From positions 893,501 to 957,500 of the forward strand of contig NZ_CP042467.1 in the NCBI RefSeq assembly GCF_007993755.1: a stretch of DNA of 64,000 nt, given 5' to 3'. Source of the stretch: Microvenator marinus (lineage in GTDB: Bacteria; Myxococcota_A; Bradymonadia; Bradymonadales; Bradymonadaceae). Shown here one piece after another: positions 35,914 to 44,700 of the stretch. Position numbers and translations under genes: made by a program. The notes below the pieces were generated by a model. The model worked only from the letters and a program-made list of their open reading frames with translations, did not search any database and was not told where the DNA came from. Every line of letters starts with the position of its first letter. Positions within the stretch are counted from its first letter, which is position 1.

Positions 35914-36401
35914 GAGCATGGCACCTCGATTGAGTCGGGCAAATCACCCATGCCGATTTCTTCTCTTGGCACGTACCGCACCTTAATCGGCCCTGACGCC
36001 CCCTCTGCCAACCCAAGCTCCTTCAGAATGGGTGCCTCCCCACAGAGCGCGTAATCTGCAACTGAGTCGAACATCGGGCGGGCGCGTGGGTCGGTATATA
36101 GAACCGGGCCAAAGGCGAGTATTGCCCCGTAGACGTTTCGCCGATTGTACGGCCCCCTCAAACGAGCATAAACCTCAGGGGTCAGCTCTGCGGTATGATA
36201 CGTGCCAGACTCATCCGACCACTCCAAAAAAAATCGGGTGGAATATGTCTCGAGTCCTTTTGCCACACTGAAGACTTTTGGAGCCGGTGACGCCACGGTC
36301 GCGGCGGCCAACCCTTGCACAGGACCAAGCCCACTCAATGCCCCAGCTATTTGGAGCAGACCCAAGCACAAAAGAAGAACTGACCGTTTTGAGGCATTCA
36401 T
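35910..36401 (-). CDS. Secreted protein of unknown function
   Basis: A 163-residue protein with an N-terminal hydrophobic signal (VLLLCLGLLQIAGALSGLGPVQGLAAA) that is probably cleaved. The mature 130 residues contain TRFFLEWSDESGTYHTAELTPEVYARLRGPYNRRNVYGAILAFGP and two Cys, with no motif I recognise. The ATG overlaps the desaturase stop (ATGA) and its own stop overlaps the HTTM-like gene. HTTM-type membrane proteins are sometimes encoded with small exported partners, which may apply here. Confidence 0.75.
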   Translation of the reverse strand: MNASKRSVLLLCLGLLQIAGALSGLGPVQGLAAATVASPAPKVFSVAKGLETYSTRFFLEWSDESGTYHTAELTPEVYARLRGPYNRRNVYGAILAFGPVLYTDPRARPMFDSVADYALCGEAPILKELGLAEGASGPIKVRYVPREEIGMGDLPDSIEVPCS

Positions 36402-37141
36402 TCGGCAGCTCCTTCAGGATAGGCCTGAACGTCTTTACCGAGGAGCATCCCAATCAGTTCGCTCTCTTGATGGGCCTCAAAGCCGCACTCGCTCTCCCAT
36501 TCGCGCGGGTTGTAGAAGGTACCAAAAAGCATGTCCCACATCGGGAGGTCGCCGTAGTTCAGCTGATGGATGCCGCGCTCGTGGTGAACACAATGACTCT
36601 CGGGGCGCTGGATGAAGTAGCCAATCCAGTGCGGAGTCTTGACGTTCCAATGATAGAAGAACTCGGCGAGCGCGCTGAGAAGCATGGCGTAAGCGGCGGC
36701 TTCAGGGCCCACGCCGACCACAAAGTACACGACCACACTCGAGAGAATGGAATTCGCAAAAATCTCGAGCGGATGCTTGTAGAACGAGGTTACGATCTCA
36801 AGGCGTTGAGGGCTGTGGTGGAGCTGGTGCATCCAGCGCCAGAGCACGGGTGAGGAATGGCGAAAGCGGTGCCACCAGTAGTAGAAAAACGTCAGTACGA
36901 AGTAGGCCAAGAGCCCGCCCCAGACGGGTCCGATGGCGTCCAATGACCAGGGCCGGTTGGCGATGAACCAGTTGTCCCAGTAGAGCCCGGCCGCTACTAC
37001 AGCCGCAACCTGGATGCCGTTGAAGAGGAGCGCCCTGCCCCACCAGCCCGAGACCTCGGGCCACTTTCTCGCGGGACTGCGCAACTCGATAAGGATCATG
37101 GCCACCCCGATGGCGACGATAATGGCTAGAAAGATGTTCAT
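36398..37141 (-). CDS. Sterol desaturase / fatty acid hydroxylase-family enzyme
   Basis: A 247-residue membrane enzyme of the di-iron hydroxylase superfamily. The histidine clusters are visible: HRFRH (about residues 91-95), HQLHHSP (about 105-111) and, later, HCVHHERGIHQLNYGDLPMWDMLFGTF. About four hydrophobic helices surround them. Such enzymes hydroxylate or desaturate sterols, fatty acids or ether lipids using oxygen. It is the first gene of the operon that continues with the secreted, HTTM-like and ADP-ribosylglycohydrolase-like genes. The 190 bases upstream, to 37332, contain no gene and no clear promoter. Confidence 0.9.
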   Translation of the reverse strand: MNIFLAIIVAIGVAMILIELRSPARKWPEVSGWWGRALLFNGIQVAAVVAAGLYWDNWFIANRPWSLDAIGPVWGGLLAYFVLTFFYYWWHRFRHSSPVLWRWMHQLHHSPQRLEIVTSFYKHPLEIFANSILSSVVVYFVVGVGPEAAAYAMLLSALAEFFYHWNVKTPHWIGYFIQRPESHCVHHERGIHQLNYGDLPMWDMLFGTFYNPREWESECGFEAHQESELIGMLLGKDVQAYPEGAAE

Positions 37142-37332
37142 AGTTCACTCCGTTTTGATTTCAGAGTGATGTCTATTCGCAAAGCGCGTGCCCACCCCTA
37201 GAATGTGACAATATGACTATTTCACAACGACTTAACCATCAAATCTTTCAAGAGCCACCTCAACACCAGCATACACTTTATGCACACAAACTAGACATAA
37301 TGAGTACACCAGCGGTCATGCAAAGTAGCCAC

Positions 37333-37773
37333 CTATCGGTTCAGCAGCCTTTCGACTTCCTCCTGCGAAAGAGGGGGTTGAACATGCTCGAAGAAAACGG
37401 TGAGGTCGTACGGAGTATCTTTCAACAACACTTCAATGTGAATGTGAGGTGTTTCAGCAACGCCGCCATTTGCAAGTGCACGCAATATCACGGCGAGAAG
37501 ACACTCGATCTGATTGACCCCAAGTAGAAACACTAGCTTGTCATTTTCGAGCGAAACTCTTCCCTTAGACACGCTTCGCTTTCCCTCAAGAACTTTAATA
37601 GTGACGGTTTCACTATCCGATAAAAGAACAACCTTGGAAGCAATGTTCCACAGGAGCATCATCAACCGAGTAGCGACCTCTCCTAACTCGTTCGAGCGCA
37701 AGTAGAGAATATATTCGCTATTTCCGAGCAACCCCGAATCGCTCAACCGAATAGTTTGACTCACCATATACAC
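37333..37773 (-). CDS. Unknown protein, paralogue A of a tandem pair; immunity-like context
   Basis: A 146-residue soluble protein that I do not recognise. It aligns along its whole length with the product at 37897-38283: shared blocks include RLMMLLW, VFLLGxNQxExLLAxxLRAxANGGVA, HIHIE and PYDLTxxFEH. It ends with PPLSQEEVERLLNR. The pair lies just downstream of an immunity-like gene and an Rhs C-terminal remnant, a setting where extra immunity genes collect, so an immunity role is plausible but not shown. Base composition looks lower in GC than flanking housekeeping genes, a sign of acquisition. Confidence 0.7.
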   Translation of the reverse strand: MYMVSQTIRLSDSGLLGNSEYILYLRSNELGEVATRLMMLLWNIASKVVLLSDSETVTIKVLEGKRSVSKGRVSLENDKLVFLLGVNQIECLLAVILRALANGGVAETPHIHIEVLLKDTPYDLTVFFEHVQPPLSQEEVERLLNR

Positions 37774-37896
37774 ACCTTATGTACAAATCCCCTATCGCAT
37801 TTCCTCGAGCCGTGCCGATTCCTTGAAAATCACCAGATCGAAAACCTCAAATTATCGGTTGAACTCTTTCTCGACTTCTTCCGGCGAAAGTGGAGG

Positions 37897-38283
37897 TTAG
37901 AAATGTTCAAATAGAATGGTCAGGTCGTAGGGGGCGCCGCCTTTTAGGCCTTCTATGTGTATGTGAGATGCACTCGCCACACCGCCATTCGCAATCGCGC
38001 GCAGCAGTGTCGCTAGCAGGTACTCAACTTGATTCTTCCCCAGGAAGAACACCAGACTCCCATGTGAGCTCTCTACCTGCGCGTTGGACACATCATCATC
38101 GACCTTTAGTACCTTGATAATGACACGACCGCCATCCGAGAACACCACAGTCGAAGTGATTTCCCATAGGAGCATCATCAGTCGAAGAGCTACTTCCTGC
38201 ATCTCATCGGGTCCAATCCGAAGGACAAACTCTCCGTCGCCCGATAAACCCTGCTCTTTCAACTTTATGATTCTGTTATCCAT
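37897..38283 (-). CDS. Paralogue B of the tandem pair, truncated by a nonsense codon
   Basis: A 128-residue protein similar to the product at 37333-37773. It stops at TAA (37897-37899) right after FEHF, where paralogue A continues FEHVQPPLSQEEVER. Reading on in the same frame gives PPLSPEEVEKEFNR and a second stop at 37852-37854, almost the same as the tail of A. So a Gln codon (CAA in A) has become TAA and the last 15 residues are lost unless the stop is suppressed. The rest of the frame is intact, so the protein may still fold. Function as for paralogue A: unknown, immunity-like context. Confidence 0.7.
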   Translation of the reverse strand: MDNRIIKLKEQGLSGDGEFVLRIGPDEMQEVALRLMMLLWEITSTVVFSDGGRVIIKVLKVDDDVSNAQVESSHGSLVFFLGKNQVEYLLATLLRAIANGGVASASHIHIEGLKGGAPYDLTILFEHF

Positions 38284-38310
38284 CTCATAACCTTGGTGCG
38301 AAGCATCACA

Positions 38311-38631
38311 CTAACCCGGCTCGTCCTCGCTGGGCTCCCAGCGCAAGTAGACCAATTCCTTAAGGTAAAAGGGCCTTATGTCGTTGGGGCAAGGATGAGA
38401 AAGAATCTCGACGGTAATGTGATGAACTCTGAAACCTGCGAGCACTTCTGTGCTAGCGACCTCGCACAACTCTCGTTGCCACTCGGTAGGCTCGCCATCA
38501 AAAATGAATCGCATTGTGATCATTTTCTCATCAAAGCCACACGTGACCGCCCTAAGATTGCGTGTCACGGCGCCCAATAGTGCTGTTTGAATTCCCAGCA
38601 TCAGATTTAGTCTGATATCAAAATCTGCCAT
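38311..38631 (-). CDS. Small immunity-type protein
   Basis: A 106-residue acidic protein beginning MADFDIRLNLMLGIQTALLGAV. The pattern LLGAVTRNLRAVTCGFDEKMITMRFIFDGEPTE, followed by a short acidic tail ending ELVYLRWEPSEDE, resembles small proteins I know as immunity partners of Rhs-type toxins. It starts 32 bases after the last in-frame stop of the Rhs C-terminal remnant on the same strand, exactly where a cognate immunity gene is expected. If the toxin is dead, this is an orphan immunity gene that could still protect against relatives' toxins. Confidence 0.68.
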   Translation of the reverse strand: MADFDIRLNLMLGIQTALLGAVTRNLRAVTCGFDEKMITMRFIFDGEPTEWQRELCEVASTEVLAGFRVHHITVEILSHPCPNDIRPFYLKELVYLRWEPSEDEPG

Positions 38632-38662
38632 TTAAAAAACCCTGATAACGAATCAGCCCTTG

Positions 38663-39201
38663 TTAACTCTCCGCTGCTCTCCAGGGAAGAACATCTGTGT
38701 CAGAAAAGAGCGCTTGATAGACACACACATTTTCCGTCTCGGAGTTCCACAGTCTGAGGGGAACACGCTGCTCCAATTCCTCCTGGCTCAAAATTTCGAA
38801 CTTATCTTCCAATTGCAGCGAGACAAGCTGCTGCTCCTCTTGTAACTATCCAATGGGTCCAGCGTCTCATCGTTTCCTGAACTCCCTGTCTCAGAATCCT
38901 CCGTTCCACTGCTGCGGAAAAAGTTCTCGACCGAAGACTTGACACTCTGAGCCATCGACTTGGCTGAGTTCCAGATCTTGGCACCCGTCTCTTTCAATCC
39001 GTCAATATCTTCTGCGAGTTCTTGAGCATCTAGTCCCCAGGGGTCCCAGAAGTTGATCGGGTCCAGCGCCGCAAACGCGTACATGTTGTACGAGTCGATG
39101 TACTCCAGTGGGTCATGACTCATGAACTTAGCCAGGGAGACACGGAGAACGACCTTCGTGCTATTGTTGACTCTGATTTTGGGCGGGTTATCACAACCGT
39201 T
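38663..39201 (-). pseudogene. Rhs repeat-associated core C-terminal remnant, frameshifted
   Basis: The upstream frame encodes FMSHDPLEYIDSYNMYAF followed by LDPINFWDPWGLD, the conserved end of Rhs/YD-repeat proteins (usually RFLSxDPLG...NLYAYVxNxPxxxxDPxGL). It is preceded by only about 25 in-frame codons of unrelated sequence and then a stop, so the whole Rhs shell is gone. After the tip begins (DAQELAEDIDGLKE), the frame ends at 38788. Near 38845 the coding signal moves to another frame that stays open for about 55 codons (for example DKFEILSQEELEQRVPLRLW) to TAA at 38663-38665. This indicates a single-base frameshift in the toxin tip. No start codon or ribosome site serves it. Confidence 0.75.
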
Positions 39202-39215
39202 TCAGGAGGCAGATA

Positions 39216-39485
39216 ATGGATCAACGTCACACAAATCTCTATGATCGAGTGCGTCAAGCTGTTCACAAAGAGTGGGACCCAATTGGCGTTTCAGCCCTTA
39301 CGGACGACATGGGTGAGTACGACGGTTACATCCCTGCACTTTGTAGACTACTGGAACAGAATCCGAGTCTTGAACAAATAGTTGCGTGTTTGTGGGAGGT
39401 GGAAACGGGATCAATAGGCTTGAGCGGAGATCTGGTTTCCACGGAAAAATTCGCGAGAACCCTGTACAATCTTGTTGAGCGATAG
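39216..39485 (+). CDS. Small protein, possible immunity function
   Basis: An 89-residue acidic protein with a strong ribosome site (CAGGAGGC ahead of the ATG). The sequence VHKEWDPIGV...EYDGYIPALCRLLEQNPSLEQIVACLWEVE has the WDPIG / D-E-Y-D-x-Y pattern of small helical proteins (DUF1871-like) that occur near Rhs and contact-dependent toxins. The family assignment is tentative. It lies on the opposite strand to its neighbours, between the Rhs remnant and another immunity-like gene, so it must have its own promoter, which I could not identify. Confidence 0.65.
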   Translation: MDQRHTNLYDRVRQAVHKEWDPIGVSALTDDMGEYDGYIPALCRLLEQNPSLEQIVACLWEVETGSIGLSGDLVSTEKFARTLYNLVER

Positions 39486-39544
39486 AGCGCGCATACGGTC
39501 TACGAGCACTTGATGTGTTAATCCGAAGTCATTTCTAAGCCTCA

Positions 39545-39901
39545 TCAACTGACATAGACAGGGCCGTCGCGAAAGCTCATCGTCCAAGGTTCGAATGTAT
39601 CGGAAGAAAACACTTCCAATCGCGAGCCGTCCGACAACTCGAAACAAGGATCCACAGCAATACTAAAACCTTGTTGTATTACCGACAAAATGGAGAGTCC
39701 AACTAATCCAAGGAGTTGCACATCAACATTTTCGTCCCAGCACCCAAACTTCACGAGCGAACCTTCGCTTATTCGCCAGGCGCCTACCGTTGAAAAAGAC
39801 CAACCATCTCCCGCGACCGTGAGTGTCACCTCATCCCAGGACACCTCTCCGATCCTCAAAGGACAGCGTGCACGGACATCGCCAAAGCAGTTCTCACTCA
39901 T
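39545..39901 (-). CDS. Small protein of unknown function, immunity-like context
   Basis: A 118-residue protein if read from ATG 39901, which has an AGGTAGG-like site upstream; the frame is open to a GTG at 40006, which would add 35 poorly conserved-looking residues without a ribosome site. The body alternates strands (TLTVAGDGWSFSTVGAWRIS, then LLGLVGLSILSVIQQG) and ends FELSDGSRLEVFSSDTFEPW, a layout seen in small proteins coded next to polymorphic toxins. I cannot name the family. It follows the transglutaminase gene on the same strand. Confidence 0.6.
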   Translation of the reverse strand: MSENCFGDVRARCPLRIGEVSWDEVTLTVAGDGWSFSTVGAWRISEGSLVKFGCWDENVDVQLLGLVGLSILSVIQQGFSIAVDPCFELSDGSRLEVFSSDTFEPWTMSFRDGPVYVS

Positions 39902-40030
39902 AACATTACCTACCTTGAAAGATATGGCGCGTACTTCTTTCGATCCGTTCCCGAGAGTCCAGAAGTGGCTGGGGTTCGAATCGACGGATTCGCGAGGTTG
40001 ACTCACGAAAGCAAATGGGACGCATCAAAC

Positions 40031-41773
40031 TTATTCCGCGGAGGACGCATCGAGTTCTTCATCGCCCTTGTAATGAACAAAAAGGGTCCAGCGGCCCACC
40101 GCGAAATCGGGGGGGAGAACGGTACGACTGGAATAGCGGCCATTCAGGTCCGTGCTGGCCTGGTCCACGAGCGTGCGTGCACTGGGGTTAACCTGTCCAA
40201 GTGGGGCAACGTGTATCTCCACAACTTTGTTGGCCATGAGTCGGTTGTCGGCCGCACTCAGTCTACCCGAGAGAACTAGCTCCTCGCCGCGCCTGATGGA
40301 GGTTTGCGTGGCGCTTAGGGTAAGGCGAGTCGCGATGCGTTTGGGAGGCTCTTCGACGGGCTCACCTTCAGCGGTCACGTCGTTGACCTCAGCTGTTTCC
40401 GAGAGTTCACTACCCTCTACATTTGCTGAGCCTTCGGTGCCTTCGGCGGTCTCGACTGTTTCAGAATTCTCAGAACTCTCAGAATTCTCGCCCGAACCTT
40501 CGCCGGAGCCGCCTCCTTCTGACGGTCCACCTTCGGTATTGGAAGCCATGCGCTCTTGCTCATCCAAAAAGCGCTGAGGTTGAGGCAATGAATCTGGGGG
40601 TTGGTGAATGGAGCTCGCCTGATTGGACGCGGAGTTGAGTTCGTCCGCCGCTCCGCCCAAGTCTACGCGCCTCCAGCCAAGGCGAGGCCAGTAAATCTCA
40701 ACGAATGCGTGGGCCTCGTTGTAGACGTAATGCACAGGGATACCGAGCGCCCTTAAGGCCACCAAAAATGCGAGGCTTCGGTGTCTACACACTCCAACCT
40801 GTGTGTCCACGATCGCCTTAAAGAGGTCGTCGGTAGCCACATCCTCAGGAAAGGCGCGGCCTTCAAAATCTCTGAAGTACTCGATGAGTGTTAGAAGAAC
40901 TTCGCGAGGGCTTTGACGCTTAGAAACGCCAATATCCCTCAAAACGCCCTGAACCACGCCCGAAACTTCAGGGTGTTCAAAGTCCACGAGGCCGTCGAAC
41001 TCGCCCCAGCTCACGTCCGGAAATTCACCTGCGAAGTAATCCGTGCGCACGGCAACCTGCATATTCAGCCGCAAGAGCCCGCGGTGCTGCGTCATCACAA
41101 AATGATTTCCGGCAATATCGCGATGAATCTCAAGCGGCACCGGCGGCTCCGACTCGAGCCTCAAAATGCGTTGATCAGGGGCCACACTGGCTATCGGGAG
41201 CCACTGATTCGGGAGCGCATTAATCGCAAACGTACCCCAAAACACTTCTTCATCGTCACGCAACAAGTTGCCCGAGCTGACCTGAACCTTGCGCCCCGAC
41301 TCGAGTTCCACCGAGTACGCACCACGCACATGCCTGAATCGATTCAAGGCGACCACCCGCTTAAACGGAATGATGCTCGGGTCGAAATTTTCGAAGTAGT
41401 TGAGCTCGTCTACGCGGTCAGTTCGCGTATCAAGCGAATGCGATGACCCGAAGGGATTGAGCGGCCCGTTGGGCTCCTCAAGACGCGCATCCGGGCTTGG
41501 CCCTTCGGCGCCCCAGACGAGCTCGTCGCGCCCAACCTCGCCCGAAAGCGGAGGTGGCTGGAGCTCGCCCGTACTTTGCGCCACAGCGGGCAACGGAGGA
41601 GCCGTTGGCATGTCCGAGCTTGCTTCGCCTGCGCCCTCCCCTCCTGATGATGGGGCAACTTCACCGTCAAAGTACTCGTGCAAAATCCGGTTTTGGTGAA
41701 CCCGTTGTTGGGCCACGAGCACCGCTGAGACCAAACACACCGCCAACGCTATCAAAACCTTGGTCCACCGCAT
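40031..41773 (-). CDS. Membrane-anchored transglutaminase-like protein with Ig-like tail
   Basis: A 580-residue protein read from ATG 41773, which overlaps the kinase stop as TGATG and has GGAAGAG upstream; the frame extends 23 codons further but only inside the kinase gene. One N-terminal membrane helix (about 3-22) exports the rest. The transglutaminase core has a complete triad: Cys329 in QVGVCRHRSLA, His355 in NEAHAFVEI and Asp371 in RRVDLGGA. A Ser/Glu-rich linker (about 410-470) follows, then an Ig-like domain starting RIATRLTLSATQTSIRRGEELVLSG. It may modify or cleave envelope proteins. Coupling to the pseudokinase-ATPase is probably functional. Confidence 0.85.
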   Translation of the reverse strand: MRWTKVLIALAVCLVSAVLVAQQRVHQNRILHEYFDGEVAPSSGGEGAGEASSDMPTAPPLPAVAQSTGELQPPPLSGEVGRDELVWGAEGPSPDARLEEPNGPLNPFGSSHSLDTRTDRVDELNYFENFDPSIIPFKRVVALNRFRHVRGAYSVELESGRKVQVSSGNLLRDDEEVFWGTFAINALPNQWLPIASVAPDQRILRLESEPPVPLEIHRDIAGNHFVMTQHRGLLRLNMQVAVRTDYFAGEFPDVSWGEFDGLVDFEHPEVSGVVQGVLRDIGVSKRQSPREVLLTLIEYFRDFEGRAFPEDVATDDLFKAIVDTQVGVCRHRSLAFLVALRALGIPVHYVYNEAHAFVEIYWPRLGWRRVDLGGAADELNSASNQASSIHQPPDSLPQPQRFLDEQERMASNTEGGPSEGGGSGEGSGENSESSENSETVETAEGTEGSANVEGSELSETAEVNDVTAEGEPVEEPPKRIATRLTLSATQTSIRRGEELVLSGRLSAADNRLMANKVVEIHVAPLGQVNPSARTLVDQASTDLNGRYSSRTVLPPDFAVGRWTLFVHYKGDEELDASSAE

Positions 41774-44700
41774 CACTCTTCCCTTGCCGAAACACTGACC
41801 TTTGGCTGGGGCCAACCTTCGAGCACCAGCGGACACGCACATTGAGAACGCCTATAGGATTCGTGCGCCTCTTCGAGCTCAGACCTTCCTTCGGTTTTGT
41901 CCATCTTTTGCAAGACCAGTCCTCGGGCTTCACGCACACATGCCTGAGTCAACGCGCTGAGCTCCGATTCTCTTCCCTCATGCGCTGAAATTAACTTCAA
42001 GGCGCTCTTGGGCCTGTCGCGAAGCATTTCGTAGCGTACTTCGAGCCGGCGGTACTCCTCGCGATATTTTGGCTCAATAAACGACGAGAGCCCTTTGAGC
42101 TCTCCAATGAGATCCGCAAGCTTAGAAAGGCTCGATGCGAAGAGTGATTCGCTGAGGAGCTTCTGGCGAGCGACGTTCGCGGCCATGGCCTGCCCCAGGA
42201 AGATCAAGAGCAGAGCCCTATGCCGTTTGGTCGGCGTCCAACTTCCTTCGTATTTTTCGTCTAGGATCTGCAGCTGCGCCACTGCGACTTCAGGCTGCCC
42301 CTTTGCGATGAGCAACTTCGTTTGAAGTCGCATATTCTCTACGATCTGTGGGCTCGCCTCAGACCACTCGACAAGGCCCGGCAAGATATCGATGAGCCGC
42401 GCAGCCCTCTCCGTGTGACCGCGCAAGAGCGCCACTTCAGCCATGATCCGAGTCGCCAAGGCTTTGGCCACCATATCGCCGCGGTGCAGGTGCAGGAGGT
42501 GGCGCGCTTCGTGCTCGGCGTCTTCAAGGTGGGCACTTCGCAAATGTGCATTGGCCCGTGTCTCTAAAAGTAGTCGATGGTCAAATCCTTCGACTTCCTC
42601 CACCCCTTCGACGGCACTCTCCGCCAGCTCAAGCTGGGCGAGCGCATTGCTTGGATCGTTTCGTCCCAGGTAAATTCGCGCCGAGTAGATATAGGATTGA
42701 GCAACCCAGCCGTCGGCATCGTCCTTCTCAAAGAACTCCCGGGCCACGTCCGCCATTTTTAGCGCCCGTTCAAATCCAGCCCCCTTGTAAATCCGAGCCT
42801 CTTGCTGCGCGTTGTGAAGCCGCGCGATTCCGGACACAGTGGCGTTCGACGTGACGCGGGCGAGGTGCGTCAGACGCACTTCTAGGGGGCCGATCAACTC
42901 CGGGCAGACCCAATCGCTCCATTCGAGCGCGAAATGCAGGAGATTGGCGTACGCGAGCACGTCGGGGCTCGCGTCTGAATCGGACGAGAACCGAACGCCA
43001 CGCACCCATTTCAGGCCCGAGGCGCGCGCCTTTTCCCAAAGCGTTGCGCTAAGCCCTCCGTCTCGCACCCGAAGGCCCGCGTCCAAAGCTTCGCGCGCGC
43101 GCTCCACCTTACCCGCCTGCATCCACGCTTGGGCTTCCTCAAGCTTGAGGTCCATTCGTTTGGCAGGTTTTGAATCCGATGCCGACGAATGGAAGAGCTC
43201 AGCAGCCCTTGTGTGGCGGCCAGCCAGGTGCTCCACGCGGGCTAGCTCGGTCGTAGGTCGAATCATCTCGTAATCTGGAATTTCGGCTTCGTGCTCAAGA
43301 ATCCAGCGCCAAATCTTAGCGGAGCGATGGAACGCGTACCTGAACTCCGCGTCCTCAGCGGCCTTGAGGGCTTGCTCTAGCGCAGGCGCGCTGCGCATGG
43401 CTCGCCGCTCAAACTCAAACTTAATCGCGGGGCTTACGCTCTTTTCTCGCGAGAGAACGTCGGCAATCTTGCCGCTGTACCGGGCTTCATCGCGTTGGGC
43501 AAAAGTCTCCTCAACCACGGCACGAATCGGCTCTTGAGCCACGACAAAACCCTGATTCTCGCGACGAATCAGACGCTCTTCAAGGAGGAGTTCGAGCGAG
43601 CTCTCAATCGCACTTTCAGTGCCATCTTGCGGGACCACCGACGACGAGAGCGCCATCTCGGCAGCAGCGCATAACAAGTCGTGCTCGAGCGGAATCGGCG
43701 AAACGGCCAACATCGAAAGAATCGCGCGTTCACGCTTTCCAAGCTCTTGAACTCGAGTCGCATAGATCTGGCGCAATAACGCTTCGGCTTTGGAGTTCGG
43801 CTCACTTTGAGAGATTACGCGGTCGAGCGCCACGTTGAGGTCATCATCTTCAAAGTATAGCTCCCTCAAGAGCAGCGGATTGACGACCGGACTACGCAGT
43901 GTCTTGAAGAATGCCTCGGCATCGATCTTAGCCCCAACTTCGCGCGCAAACTGCTTCGCCTCTTCGATGGAATACCCGGGCAGGCGAATCTGAGTTGTGG
44001 AAAAGAGGGTTAGATTGAGGTCTGTATGAAGGAGATGTTCTTCGTCCGGAATCAAGCCTTCCTGCCAGGTACCGAGCACAAGACAGCGCATCTCCTCGGT
44101 CTCGCTTAGGAGGTCGAGAAGGAGCGCCGAGCTGTCCCATCCAGCCCATTGGAGGTCGTCCAAACACAGTAGCAGCGGGCGTTGTTTGGAGATCTCGGCC
44201 AATATTTCGCGCAAACCGCTGATCGCGGCCAGGCGGCCGTGAGCCTCGCCTGGATCGTCGCGGTGGGTGATAGCTGGGAGCATATGGCTAAGCGCTTCTC
44301 GGTGCTCTTTGATCGCATCTTGAACTGCCGCCGGAAGCTGGTCTGCCAGGTCAGCCAGAGCCTCCGCAATCGGAGCCCAACCACCAAAAGGACCGAGCTC
44401 GCGCCGTGGAAATCGGCCGCGAACCACTACCCATCCACGCCGTCCGAGCCAGTGCGAAAGCGCTCGTACCATGGTCGACTTGCCGCTCCCGACCTCGCCA
44501 ATCAGCTGCACGAACTGCATTTCTTCCTGGTCTGCGACCTCGAGCGCAATTTCTTTGAGAGACTCCAGAACCTCTTGACGCCCCACAAACGTGGTGGGTT
44601 TTGGAACCGCACTCGGTGGCAATAACACTGGCCGAGCTTCGTTTCGCCGGACCACTTCCATGATTCGCGCAATCGACGGCCTGTCCTTCGGATTCGGCTC

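Noticed and set aside
36278-36853. 191-codon plus-strand frame opposite the desaturase gene
   Set aside because: The minus strand carries the conserved histidine clusters; the plus frame shows no motif.
37333-38283. Tandem paralogues considered as an insertion element or CRISPR-associated pair
   Set aside because: No terminal inverted repeats, target duplications or transposase motifs; similarity is at the protein level only, so it is a gene duplication.
38642-38656. CTGAT/ATCAG hairpin followed by T-rich bases on the minus strand, possible terminator
   Set aside because: The stem is only five A/T-containing base pairs, and it lies between the toxin remnant and its expected immunity gene, where read-through is normal.
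39902-40006. 35-codon extension of the 39545-39901 gene starting at GTG
   Set aside because: No ribosome site at the GTG and low-information residues; the ATG at 39901 has a better site. It stays possible.
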